This document shows positions 15,625 through 23,508 of a stretch of 64,000 nucleotides of DNA, one piece after another. This DNA comes from Chelatococcus reniformis (GTDB lineage: Bacteria > Pseudomonadota > Alphaproteobacteria > Rhizobiales > Beijerinckiaceae). A program made the translations under genes and the position numbers. The stretch lies in assembly GCF_014640075.1 (NCBI RefSeq), contig NZ_BMGG01000007.1, forward strand, positions 62,001 through 126,000. Reading direction: 5' to 3'. The number at the start of each line of letters is the position of its first letter. Position 1 is the stretch's first letter. The notes beneath the pieces are model-generated. The model saw only the letters and a list, made by a program, of their open reading frames with translations, was not told where the DNA came from and did not search any database.

Positions 15625-16803
15625 ATGGTTGACTTGAATGTCGCGAGTGGAGCGACAACGTCGCTGGGCACGAGCACATCCTACCAAAGCATTTTTTTCG
15701 GAACGGGGTCGACACTCGTTGTCGATGGCGCCTCCGTGTCGACGGCATATCTCGATACCGGAACCAATTCCGTGATCAAGGTCGCCAACGGGGGCACCTT
15801 GGTCAATACGGGGTGGACCGGAGGATCGGGCGCGACCTATGAGGTCGAGGGCGCATCGACGCTGGATTTCTCGGGCGCGACTGCCGGCGGCGGCGGGATC
15901 GTCGGCGAGACGGTCATCTTCAGCGGGGTTGGCCACGGGACCGTGAAACTTCCGGGCGGTGTGCTCGACTACGCGAATCCCAATCAATCCGGCCTCACCG
16001 TCCAAGGTTTCGGCTCGGGCGATCTGTTGCTGTTCGGCGACGCCCACATCACCGAGTTCAGGACCATTGGCAACGGCGACGGCACGATGACCATTCAGGC
16101 GGTGGACGTCCAGAGCGTTTGGTACACGCACATCCTGTCCTCGGTCACGCTGTCGGGCAATTTTGACCCCACCCATTTCGTCTTCGATCCGGCCCTTGGC
16201 ACAGTCAGCTATGCCTGCTTCCTCGCCGGCACCATGATCGCGACGCCCGACGGCGAAGTGGCGGTCGAGGAACTCCGCATCGGCGATCTGGTGCTCGGCG
16301 CCGATGGCCGCTCGCGCCCGGTGCGCTGGATCGGCCGTCGGCAGGTCGTCGCCATGTTCGCCGATCCGGTGCAGGCCTACCCGGTGCGGATCGTTGCCGG
16401 CGCACTCGGCGGCGGGCTGCCGGTCCGCGATCTCTTGCTATCGCCGGACCATGCGCTGCTCGTCGACGGGGTGCTGGTGCAGGCCGGAGCGCTGGTGAAC
16501 GGCAGCAGCATCGCTCGAGTCGAGCGGCCGGACGCTCGCTTCACCTACTTCCACATCGAGCTCGATGATCACGCGCTGATTCTCGCCGAGGGCGCGCCGG
16601 CAGAGACCTTCGTCGACAACGTTACCCGTCGGCGCTTCGACAACTACTCGGAATACGAGGCCCTGTTCGGCGACGGTGAGGCTTGCATCCCTGAACTCGA
16701 ACTGCCGCGCATCAAGTCGGCCCGTCAGATGCCGCGGGCCATGTGCGAGCGTTTGAGTGCCGAGGCCGCGGCACTTGGCTTCTTGAGCCAAGCCGCCGCA
16801 TAG
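15625..16803 (+). CDS. Hint-domain (Hint_2) protein with N-terminal beta-repeat region
   Basis: This 392-residue protein has two parts. Residues 1-195 are rich in Gly, Thr, Ser and Val with repeated short beta-strand units (SGATTSLGTSTS, GTNSVIKVANGGTLVNTG). Residues 198-335 are a Hint (hedgehog/intein) autoprocessing domain. It begins at Cys198 in CFLAGTMIATPDGEVAVEEL, continues with GDLVLGADG and includes LLSPDHALLVDGVLV with His276. The C-terminal tail carries the conserved DNYSEYEALFG. In this alphaproteobacterial family the Cys is expected to drive self-cleavage of a secreted adhesin-like passenger. No type I secretion genes are nearby. A terminator follows at once. Confidence 0.88.
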   Translation: MVDLNVASGATTSLGTSTSYQSIFFGTGSTLVVDGASVSTAYLDTGTNSVIKVANGGTLVNTGWTGGSGATYEVEGASTLDFSGATAGGGGIVGETVIFSGVGHGTVKLPGGVLDYANPNQSGLTVQGFGSGDLLLFGDAHITEFRTIGNGDGTMTIQAVDVQSVWYTHILSSVTLSGNFDPTHFVFDPALGTVSYACFLAGTMIATPDGEVAVEELRIGDLVLGADGRSRPVRWIGRRQVVAMFADPVQAYPVRIVAGALGGGLPVRDLLLSPDHALLVDGVLVQAGALVNGSSIARVERPDARFTYFHIELDDHALILAEGAPAETFVDNVTRRRFDNYSEYEALFGDGEACIPELELPRIKSARQMPRAMCERLSAEAAALGFLSQAAA

Positions 16804-16815
16804 CGTTGGCGCGAT

Positions 16816-16847
16816 GACCCCGTCCGCTTTTGCGAACGGGGTCTTTC
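16816..16847 (+). terminator. Rho-independent terminator of the Hint-domain gene
   Basis: The stem GACCCCGTCCGC (16816-16827) pairs with GCGAACGGGGTC (16832-16843) with one mismatch around a TTTT loop, and TTTCCGTT follows. It starts 13 bp after the stop codon at 16803. On the other strand it lies beyond the Hint remnant, so it may serve both directions. Confidence 0.8.
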
Positions 16848-16891
16848 CGTTAAGGCGAAGAGATTAAGCGGCCTGTTTGGCGACCGATGCG

Positions 16892-17050
16892 TCAGCCCTC
16901 TCGATGCGAGCCCGGACCCGCGAGCGGCAACTGCCGGAAGCTCTTCACACGGGGCAGATCCAACTCGCCGGTGTGAGCGGTGTCGGGGCCATACAAGGCC
17001 TCATACTCAGCATAACTATCGAAGCGACTGCGGAAGGCATTACCTTTCAA
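16892..17050 (-). pseudogene. C-terminal remnant of a second Hint-domain gene, convergent
   Basis: The minus strand reads FRSRFDSYAEYEALYGPDT, ELDLPRVKSFRQLPLAGPG and then stops. This aligns with the C-terminal tail of the intact Hint protein, which reads RRRFDNYSEYEALFGDGE, ELELPRIKSARQMPRA. The shared order and spacing leave little doubt about homology. Upstream of about 17050 the similarity ends and no Hint core, signal or start is found, so only the last 50 codons survive. It points toward the intact gene, with the terminator between them. Confidence 0.75.
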
Positions 17051-17455
17051 CTGCTGAAGGACGAAGCGCGGCGGGACCTGGCCATCTATCTCCTGGCTGA
17101 TCGTCGGAACTCGACGAGGGGGTTGCTGCCGTGCCGGATTTGCCGAGCACAGCAGCCTTCATCGAGCTTTCCGCCGATGGACCGGTGTGTCCACAAGCGG
17201 GGGCTAAAGCGCTTCCCCCCGAGCGGGTGGCCACACGTTCAGTGAAAAGCGTCCTCAGATTCAAACACGTGGAGCGTTTTCGAACCGATCAAGTGTGATC
17301 GCGACATGCTCGCGGCGTCTGCCACCGCAGGCACGGAACGGTCATTCGCAATGTAGATCGGCGCTCAGCTTTCTGCGCCGCACGGTCCATCGGCAGGAAC
17401 GCTTTGGGGTCGCCGCCGTTATTGGATGATCATCCAACGATGGGAGCGCCGACCG
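17051..17455. other. Intergenic region with a palindromic site before the oxidase-subunit gene
   Basis: No gene is supported. A perfect 16-bp palindrome, TTGGATGATCATCCAA, occupies 17422-17437, 18 bp before the chosen start of the next gene. It looks like an operator, though its binding protein is unknown. Confidence 0.5.
17422..17437. promoter_or_regulatory. Palindromic operator-like site TTGGATGATCATCCAA
   Basis: A perfect 16-bp palindrome lies 18 bp before the chosen start of the oxidase subunit IV-like gene. Its size and symmetry fit a dimeric repressor site. No regulator is known for it. Confidence 0.45.
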
Positions 17456-17635
17456 ATGGCTGCCATCACCGAACACTCCTACGGCTCGAGCCCGTCCGCC
17501 ACGTCAGCGAGCGCAGTGGCGGACGGGGACTATGCCGCCCACGAACAGGCGTATCGCGGCTTCCTGCGGCTTCTGAGAACCGTCATCGCGCTGCACGCAC
17601 TGGCGCTGGTGCTGCTGGCCATCTTCCTGCTGTAG
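17456..17635 (+). CDS. aa3-type cytochrome c oxidase subunit IV-like protein
   Basis: The protein has 59 residues. The C-terminal two-thirds match the small bacterial aa3 oxidase subunit IV: DYAAHEQAYRGFLRLLR, then one membrane helix TVIALHALALVLLAIFLL. In alphaproteobacteria this single-helix subunit is part of the aa3 oxidase or is found alone. Here no other oxidase gene is near. An in-frame ATG at 17426 lies inside the 16-bp palindrome, so the ATG at 17456, preceded by GGGAG, is preferred. Confidence 0.8.
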   Translation: MAAITEHSYGSSPSATSASAVADGDYAAHEQAYRGFLRLLRTVIALHALALVLLAIFLL

Positions 17636-17730
17636 CGGGACAGGACGCTGCCGCGGCTGCCTGGCCATGGCAGCTGCCGGTGCCGGCTAGCGGATGCGGC
17701 TCGCCGTCGGTCGCCACGTCCCCGAATCAC

Positions 17731-18759
17731 TCAAGCCGGGTCTGCCCGACCGGAGAGGAGATCCGCGGCCCAGCGGCTCGACGGGATCTGCTCGCAGACC
17801 GTGAGCAGGGCGATGGTCACCGGAATGCCGATGAAGGCGCCGGGGATGCCCCACATGAAGCTCCAGAAGAACACCGCCAAGAGGACGATAAAGGGCGAGA
17901 TGGCGAGCGCGTTGCCGGCGACTCGCGGCTCGATGTAGCTGCCGCTGAAGAACTGGATGACGTTCATGCCCACGAATACGGTGGTCGCCAGTTGCCACGA
18001 GCCGAATTGGGCGAGGGCGAAGACGGTGGGCAGCAGGGTCGCCGCCAGCGGGCCGACGAAGGGGATGTAGTTCAGCGCAAACGCCATCACGCCCCAGGCG
18101 AGTGCCAGTTCGAGCCCCAGGATCGCGGTCAGCCCCCAGACGGCGAGGCCCGTCAGCACGCTCATGACGGTGCGCACCACCATGTAGGTGCGCAGCTTGC
18201 GGGCGATGCTGGTGCTGGCCGCAAGCAGGCGCTCGCCGGCCGTTCCGGGCGCGGCGCGGGTCAGCTTGCGCTGCAGGATGTCGACCTCCAGCAGGCCGAG
18301 CATGACGAAGATCAGGGTCAGCACGGCAAAGGCGACGATGCCGTTCAGCCGGGTCGCCACACCCTGGAAGATGCGCAGCAGCCAGCTGACGTTGAAGCTT
18401 TCGGCCAGCGTGCCTGCGGCATAGAGGCCATGGCCTTCAAGCCAGGCGGCCGCCTCGCTGTAGAGCGCCTGGAAGCGCCCGCCGTTGGCGACCAGCCAGT
18501 GGCCGGCCTGGCTGAACCCCCAGAGGATCAGGTAGCCGAGGGCGCCGACCGTGGCGATCGTCACCACGAGTGTGATCACCATGGCCGGCAGCTTGGCCAC
18601 GCGTGCCTGGAGCAGCGCCTGCAAGGGCCAGACCAGCGCGATGACGAACAGGGCGAAGGTCACCGGGATTGTGACCGAGCGCGCCAGATGCAGCGCCGCG
18701 GCGGCCAGGATGGCCGTGCATATCCCGAGCAAGATGCGGATCTCGCGCCCGTCCATCAC
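17731..18759 (-). CDS. AI-2E-family transporter (PerM/YhhT-type membrane protein)
   Basis: The product has 342 residues and about eight membrane segments in the arrangement typical of the AI-2E exporter family. There are two N-terminal helices, a cytoplasmic or periplasmic helical stretch (residues 95-135), and a C-terminal block with ALNYIPFVGPLAATLLPTVF, IEPRVAGNALAISPFIVLL and WGIPGAFIGIPVTIALL. Family members export autoinducer-2, ions or other small solutes, and many have no known substrate. Two ATG codons stand side by side at the start. There is no cotranscribed partner. Confidence 0.9.
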   Translation of the reverse strand: MMDGREIRILLGICTAILAAAALHLARSVTIPVTFALFVIALVWPLQALLQARVAKLPAMVITLVVTIATVGALGYLILWGFSQAGHWLVANGGRFQALYSEAAAWLEGHGLYAAGTLAESFNVSWLLRIFQGVATRLNGIVAFAVLTLIFVMLGLLEVDILQRKLTRAAPGTAGERLLAASTSIARKLRTYMVVRTVMSVLTGLAVWGLTAILGLELALAWGVMAFALNYIPFVGPLAATLLPTVFALAQFGSWQLATTVFVGMNVIQFFSGSYIEPRVAGNALAISPFIVLLAVFFWSFMWGIPGAFIGIPVTIALLTVCEQIPSSRWAADLLSGRADPA

Positions 18760-18922
18760 GCCTCGCTGTTACCGGCCCGAAGCCGTGCGCGAGCGGGTGG
18801 GGGTCTCGCCGCCGGCACTAGATCAGCGGCGCGGCGGTGCCGTCAAGCCACGCCGACAGGGCCCCGCCGTGCGAGGCCCGCTCGTCATGCCGCGCAGCCG
18901 GCCGTCGGCCGGTGCTCGAAGG

Positions 18923-19141
18923 TCAGGCCCGAAAGCCCTTCCGCCGCATGCAGGCGGTATAGACGTGGGCCCGGTTGCGGCTCGCGCCGTAGGCGTGGGC
19001 GCGCGGATACGCATGCGTCGCACGGGCGTTGCAGGCTTTCATCGCGCTGCTGCGCGAGGCGGCCTCGGCGCTGTCGATCGGCACGGCCAGGGCGGCGATT
19101 CCCAAGCCAAGGCTCAAGGTCAAAATACGTGCGACTCTCAT
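18923..19141 (-). CDS. Small secreted basic protein, unknown function
   Basis: The gene encodes 72 residues. A signal peptide ends about AEAA (residue 28). The mature part is rich in Arg, His and Ala with two cysteines (MKACNARATHAYPRAHAYG and YTACMRRKGFRA), spaced as if for a disulfide. GGGGAGGAG precedes the ATG at 19141, so this start is preferred to the longer frame. I do not recognise a named family. Confidence 0.8.
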   Translation of the reverse strand: MRVARILTLSLGLGIAALAVPIDSAEAASRSSAMKACNARATHAYPRAHAYGASRNRAHVYTACMRRKGFRA

Positions 19142-19395
19142 GGCTACACTCCTCCCCATCTGAAGGGGACGCGGACGACATGACAAGAATAAACGAAGTA
19201 CATCGCTGAACAACGACAATTGTGGCGCCCCCGCAAGAATGAGACGTTTTGAGTAGATGCGGGATTCCACGCCGATCACATTGGCCGATGCCGGTCGCGC
19301 CGGCGGGGCGCGCAACGCTCCGGGCTCCCGTGCAGGGCCGGGCACGCCCCATCGGATCGAGGTCATGTGGTCAGGCTGCGCCCGGGCGCCCCGGA

Positions 19396-19620
19396 TCAGC
19401 GGCCGCCCGGCGTCGTGGCGTTGCCGACGATCGCGCCGCCGACGCCGCCGATGGCGGCTCCCGCCAGTGCGCCGCCGGCCCGCCCGCTCGCCAGGCCGCC
19501 GATGATCGCTCCCGTGCCCGCGCCGATGGCGGCGCCGCCGACGGTACGGTCGGTGCGGTTGTAGGGGTCGCAGGCCGCCAACGCGGCGGTCAGCAGCCCG
19601 AGCGCCAGGACACGCTTCAT
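19396..19620 (-). CDS. Small glycine-zipper lipoprotein
   Basis: The protein has 74 residues with a lipobox (LTAALAAC, Cys17), followed by DPYNRTDRTVGGAAIGAGTG and a glycine-zipper region (GAIIGGLASGRAGGALAG, AIGGVGGAIVGN). Lipoproteins of this type resemble osmotically inducible OsmB/YMGG proteins and anchor in the outer membrane. GGAGGATC precedes the ATG at 19620. Confidence 0.85.
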   Translation of the reverse strand: MKRVLALGLLTAALAACDPYNRTDRTVGGAAIGAGTGAIIGGLASGRAGGALAGAAIGGVGGAIVGNATTPGGR

Positions 19621-20188
19621 GGGAAGATCCTCCTCCGGATCGTCGCCCTGCGAGGGAGCGGGCGGGTGGCGCGCGCCGCGCCGGCGCCAGCCAGCACGCC
19701 GCTGCGACGGCGGCACGCCGCCGACCCAAAAGTTGAACGGCTCGCAGAACCAGTAAAGCGAAGTGATTCTGCGAATGCGTTCATTCTACGCAAGGTCGAC
19801 ATGCAGATCATCGGCACAACGTCCCGTCTCTGTGCAAGGTGTTCCAGGCTCATTGGCGGCCGCTGCGCCCTCGACTCCGATGCGGTGACACACAGGGGCG
19901 CCTGTCCAAGGGAGGAGTCTGAGGACGGCAGACGACACCTCGATGTGTTGGCGATTCGTCCCGCGTTTCGTCGGAGCGTCCCGAATTCAGTTAGGCTCGG
20001 TTGTTGACGGTCGTGCGTGTGGATACGCTGGCCGTCCCAACCTCGGCGCCCCGTCGGTTCGCGTGTGACCGGAACTGCGCCACCTGGGGCAAGCCCACGC
20101 TCCGGCACGCTGCCGGCGCACGGCCGTTGCAGTGTTGGGCCATGCACGGCGGCAAGACCGGCGGGCCGGGAGGACATGGAGGATGGGC
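19621..20188. other. Intergenic region upstream of the P-type ATPase
   Basis: No gene is supported. Short open frames overlap on both strands without ribosome sites. Divergent promoters of the lipoprotein gene and the ATPase gene should lie here; I could not assign convincing -35/-10 boxes. Confidence 0.5.
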
Positions 20189-22960
20189 ATGGGCGCGGGA
20201 GCAGAGGCGGCCGTGGTGCGCGATGCCTGGCATGCGATGTTGCCGGATGAGGCGCTCGCGCGTCTCGCCACCAACCGGGAGACGGGTCTGGGCGCCACCG
20301 AGGCGCAGGCCCGGCTCGAGACCTACGGGCCGAACCGGCTGCCCGAAAGCCGCAAGCGCGGGCCGCTGGCGCGCTTCCTGACCCAGTTCAATAACGTGCT
20401 GGTGCTCGTGCTGCTCGGCGCCGGCTTCGTCAAGCTGATGTTGGGCCTGTGGGTGGATGCGGCCATCATCCTGGCCGTCGTCGTTCTCAACGCGCTGCTC
20501 GGCTTCGTCCAGGAGGGTAGGGCCGAGAAGGCGCTGGATTCGATCCGCAACATGCTCTCCGCCGAGGCGCGGGCCGTCCGTGGCGGCGAGACGCGCATGC
20601 TCGCCGCCGACACGCTGGTGCCCGGGGACATCGTGCAACTGGAGTCCGGCGACAAGATCCCCGCCGACCTGCGGCTGGTCGAGGCGAAGAACCTGCGCAC
20701 CGAGGAGGCTGCGCTCACCGGCGAATCCATACCGGCGGAGAAATCCGTCGACCCGGTCGCTGCGGGCGCGACCGTAGGCGATCGCCACGGCATGGCCTTC
20801 TCCGGCACCATGGTGGTGTCGGGCCGCGCGACTGGGGCGGTCGTCGCGACCGGAAGCGACACCGAGCTCGGCCGCATCAACCAGCTGCTCGCGGGCGTGA
20901 GTGCGCTGGAGACGCCCCTGCTGCGCCAGATCAAGCGCTTCGGTTACGCCATCACCGCGGTCATCGGCGTGCTCAGCGTGCTCATCTTCGCCTTTGGCCG
21001 GTGGGTGAAGGGCATGGAGTTCGTCGAGCTGTTCCAGGCGGTCACCGGCATCGCCGTCTCGCTGATTCCGGAAGGCCTGCCGGCGCTCATCACCATCACC
21101 CTGGCCATCGGCGTGCAGCGCATGGCCCAGCGCAACGCCATCATCCGCCGCCTGCCGGCGGTCGAGACCTTGGGCTCGGTGTCGCGCATCTGCTCGGACA
21201 AGACGGGCACGCTGACCCTCATGGAGATGATGGTGGTCTCCGCGGTCACCGCGGAGGACGCCTATCAGGTCTCCGGCGACGGCTACGCGCCGGAAGGCGA
21301 GGTCACCCGGAACGGGGCGCCCGTTGGCGCGGCGCCGGTACTGGCGCTCATGGGGCGCATCTCGCTGCTCTGCAACGACGCGGAGCTGTTTCAGAAGGAC
21401 GGGGCGTGGCGGGTGGAGGGTGACCCGACCGAGGGCGCGCTCTATCCCTTCGCCGCCAAGCTCGGCATGGAGCGCGGTGCCGAGCAGGCGGCAGCGCCAC
21501 GCATCGACGCCATCCCCTTCGAATCCGAGCACAAGTTCATGGCCACCCTGCAGCGCTCGGCGGACGGCGGCACCATGCTGCTGGTCAAGGGTGCGCCGGA
21601 GGTGATCCTCGATCACTGCGACCGTCAGCAGTCCGCGGACGGCGCGGTCGCGCCGCTGGATCGCGAGCACTTCATGCGGGCCTCCGACCAACTCGCGGCC
21701 CAGGGCGAGCGGGTGCTCGGCCTCGCCTGGCTCGCAAACCCGCGGGTGCCGGCGGGCGGCCTCAGCCCGGCCGACCTGCCCAGGACCCTCGTCCTGGTGG
21801 GCCTGATCGGCCTGCTCGATCCGCCACGCAAGGAGGCGATCGAGGCCGTCAGGGAATGCCACGCCGGCGGCATCCGCGTCACCATGATCACCGGTGACCA
21901 CAAGATCACCGCGGCGGCCATCGCCAAGATGCTGAGCATCGGGGACGGCCGGACGGCGCTGACGGGGGCCGAGATCGAGACGTTGGACACGGCCGCGCTC
22001 CAGGAGCGCGTGCGCAGCGTCGACGTGTTCGCCAGGGCCAGCCCCGAGCACAAGCTCCGCCTGGTCAAGGCGATCCAGGCCAATGGGCAGGTGGTGGCGA
22101 TGACCGGCGACGGCGTCAACGACGCGCCTTCGCTCAAGAAGGCCGACATCGGCGTCGCAATGGGCATCAAGGGCACGGAGGTCACCAAGGAGGCGGCGGG
22201 TATGATCCTGGCCGACGACAACTTCGCCTCCATCACCGCGGCGGTGAGGGAAGGGCGCACGGTCTACAACAATATCGAGAAGGCCATGCTGTTCCTGCTG
22301 CCGACCAATGTGGCCCAGGCGCTGGTCATCGCGGTCGCCATCTTTCTGGGCTTCACCATGCCGCTCACGGCGCCGCAGGTGCTCTGGGTCAACATGGTGA
22401 CCTCCGTGGCGCTGGGCCTGGTGATCTCCTTCGAGCCGCATGAGATCGACGTGATGAGCCGGCCGCCGCGCGCCGTAGACCGGGCGATCGTAACCGGCTT
22501 CGGCATCTGGCGCATTGTCCTCGTCGGGCTGACGCTGCTTGCCTACACCCTCGTGGCCTTCTTCTGGATGAAGTCCAACGGCGCGTCGGACGGGCTGGCG
22601 CGCACGGTGGCGGTCAACGCCATCACCATCGGCCAGGTCTTCTACCTCCTGAACAGCCGCTATCTCATCGACTCCTCGCTCTCCCCCGCGGCGCATCTGG
22701 GCAACAAATACCTGCCGCTCGGCATCGCCGCCGTGGTCGTCCTCCAGCTCGCCTTCACCTACGCGCCGCCGCTCCAGGCCGTGTTCGGCAACGAGGCGGT
22801 TCCGCTCTGGGTGTGGCCCTGGCTGCTCGCCGGTGGGCTGGTGTTCTTCCTCGTCGTCGAGGCGGAAAAGCTCGTCATCCGCTCGTCCCCGGCGCTACGC
22901 CAGGCCGTGACTGCGGTCGAGGCCGGCGTCCGAGGGCCGGCGCATGGCCCAGTGGGATGA
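20189..22960 (+). CDS. P2-type cation-translocating ATPase
   Basis: The protein has 923 residues. It contains the N-terminal cation-ATPase domain (residues 15-65), the actuator motif TGES at about 178-181, PEGL in the fourth membrane helix (294-297), the phosphorylated Asp in CSDKTGTLT (about 337), the nucleotide-binding domain, and GDGVNDAPSLKKADIGVAMG in the P domain. The order and the C-terminal six-helix block match the Ca2+/Na+/K+ type II group. The ion cannot be decided from sequence alone. Two in-frame ATGs are possible; 20189 has GGAGG six bases upstream, and 20183 has GGGAGGA eight bases upstream. A partial symporter copy abuts its 3' end. Confidence 0.93.
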   Translation: MGAGAEAAVVRDAWHAMLPDEALARLATNRETGLGATEAQARLETYGPNRLPESRKRGPLARFLTQFNNVLVLVLLGAGFVKLMLGLWVDAAIILAVVVLNALLGFVQEGRAEKALDSIRNMLSAEARAVRGGETRMLAADTLVPGDIVQLESGDKIPADLRLVEAKNLRTEEAALTGESIPAEKSVDPVAAGATVGDRHGMAFSGTMVVSGRATGAVVATGSDTELGRINQLLAGVSALETPLLRQIKRFGYAITAVIGVLSVLIFAFGRWVKGMEFVELFQAVTGIAVSLIPEGLPALITITLAIGVQRMAQRNAIIRRLPAVETLGSVSRICSDKTGTLTLMEMMVVSAVTAEDAYQVSGDGYAPEGEVTRNGAPVGAAPVLALMGRISLLCNDAELFQKDGAWRVEGDPTEGALYPFAAKLGMERGAEQAAAPRIDAIPFESEHKFMATLQRSADGGTMLLVKGAPEVILDHCDRQQSADGAVAPLDREHFMRASDQLAAQGERVLGLAWLANPRVPAGGLSPADLPRTLVLVGLIGLLDPPRKEAIEAVRECHAGGIRVTMITGDHKITAAAIAKMLSIGDGRTALTGAEIETLDTAALQERVRSVDVFARASPEHKLRLVKAIQANGQVVAMTGDGVNDAPSLKKADIGVAMGIKGTEVTKEAAGMILADDNFASITAAVREGRTVYNNIEKAMLFLLPTNVAQALVIAVAIFLGFTMPLTAPQVLWVNMVTSVALGLVISFEPHEIDVMSRPPRAVDRAIVTGFGIWRIVLVGLTLLAYTLVAFFWMKSNGASDGLARTVAVNAITIGQVFYLLNSRYLIDSSLSPAAHLGNKYLPLGIAAVVVLQLAFTYAPPLQAVFGNEAVPLWVWPWLLAGGLVFFLVVEAEKLVIRSSPALRQAVTAVEAGVRGPAHGPVG

Positions 22961-22961
22961 C

Positions 22962-23296
22962 GGCCGTCCGGCCGGGCGAGATGCTCAAGCCCCAGGTCGC
23001 CGGCCGGCCGACCGGTGAGATGCGCCGCCGCGCGCCAGGCACGATGGGCCGGCGCCTCCGGGCGCCGCACGGCACGGACGTCGGTGATCGCTTCGCCGGC
23101 CGTCGTTGAGCCCTGCGCCACCGATCTCAGCGTCCGTCTCCCGGTGGATCCGCCGCAGCTCGACGAGCGCTTCCGCCGCGCCCGCCATCCGGGTCAGCGC
23201 CTCCGCGCCGTCTGCGGTGGCCGGCGGGGCTGCCTCACCGGGCACCGCGGCACCGTCGGGCGCTGCGGCGGGCAGCGCGCCGTCGACCGACCGGCA
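22962..23296 (-). pseudogene. Broken partial duplicate of the Na/phosphate symporter C-terminus
   Basis: The minus strand encodes CRSVDGALPAAA, then AAVPGEA, then AEALVELRRIHRET, then, in the next frame, AQGSTTAGEAITDV and RAWRAAAHLTGRPA. The intact symporter (25315-27033) reads CRAVDGALAAAG, AAVPGEAVAVAA, AALRELRRTHRETT, VAQGATTAGEAITDV and HAWRSAGHLTDQPA. The copy therefore lacks about 100 residues between VDGAL and AVPGEA and carries one extra G in the ACGGACGCTG stretch, which shifts the frame. No transporter core is present. It starts 2 bp from the ATPase stop, in the opposite direction. Confidence 0.8.
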
Positions 23297-23339
23297 GGAT
23301 GAGCTCAGCGGCTCAACTGGGCTTCACCCGGCCAGTCTT

Positions 23340-23433
23340 GAGCATTTCCGCGTTTCTTCGAATCGCCGAAATACTTTATCTGTTTGATTTGTCGCGGTTT
23401 CTTCACGCGAACCGGCGCTCGAAAACGCTCTAG
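23340..23433 (+). repeat. Dispersed palindromic repeat A, copy 1 (9-bp deletion)
   Basis: This copy shares the block CGTTTCTTCGAATCGCCG, the middle TCTGTTTGATTTG, the block TTCTTCACGCGAACCGGCG and the end CTCGAAAACGCTCTAG with copies at 39968-40073 and 58187-58293. It lacks the TCCACTTCG unit before the last block. Confidence 0.85.
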
Positions 23434-23508
23434 ACCATGCTCAGGTAAGACCAAGCATTGGATGAATATTGAAGGGAACCCATCAGCTCTAGTCGGAAGC
23501 GTCGCAAT

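Noticed and set aside
15349-16176. A 275-codon minus-strand frame opposite the Hint gene
   Set aside because: The plus-strand Hint domain is intact; the antisense frame has no recognisable domain and no ribosome site.
19991-22696. A 901-codon open frame on the strand opposite the P-type ATPase
   Set aside because: The ATPase on the plus strand has every family motif. The antisense frame is rich in His, Arg, Gln and Asp with no domain, as expected from high GC at the third codon position.
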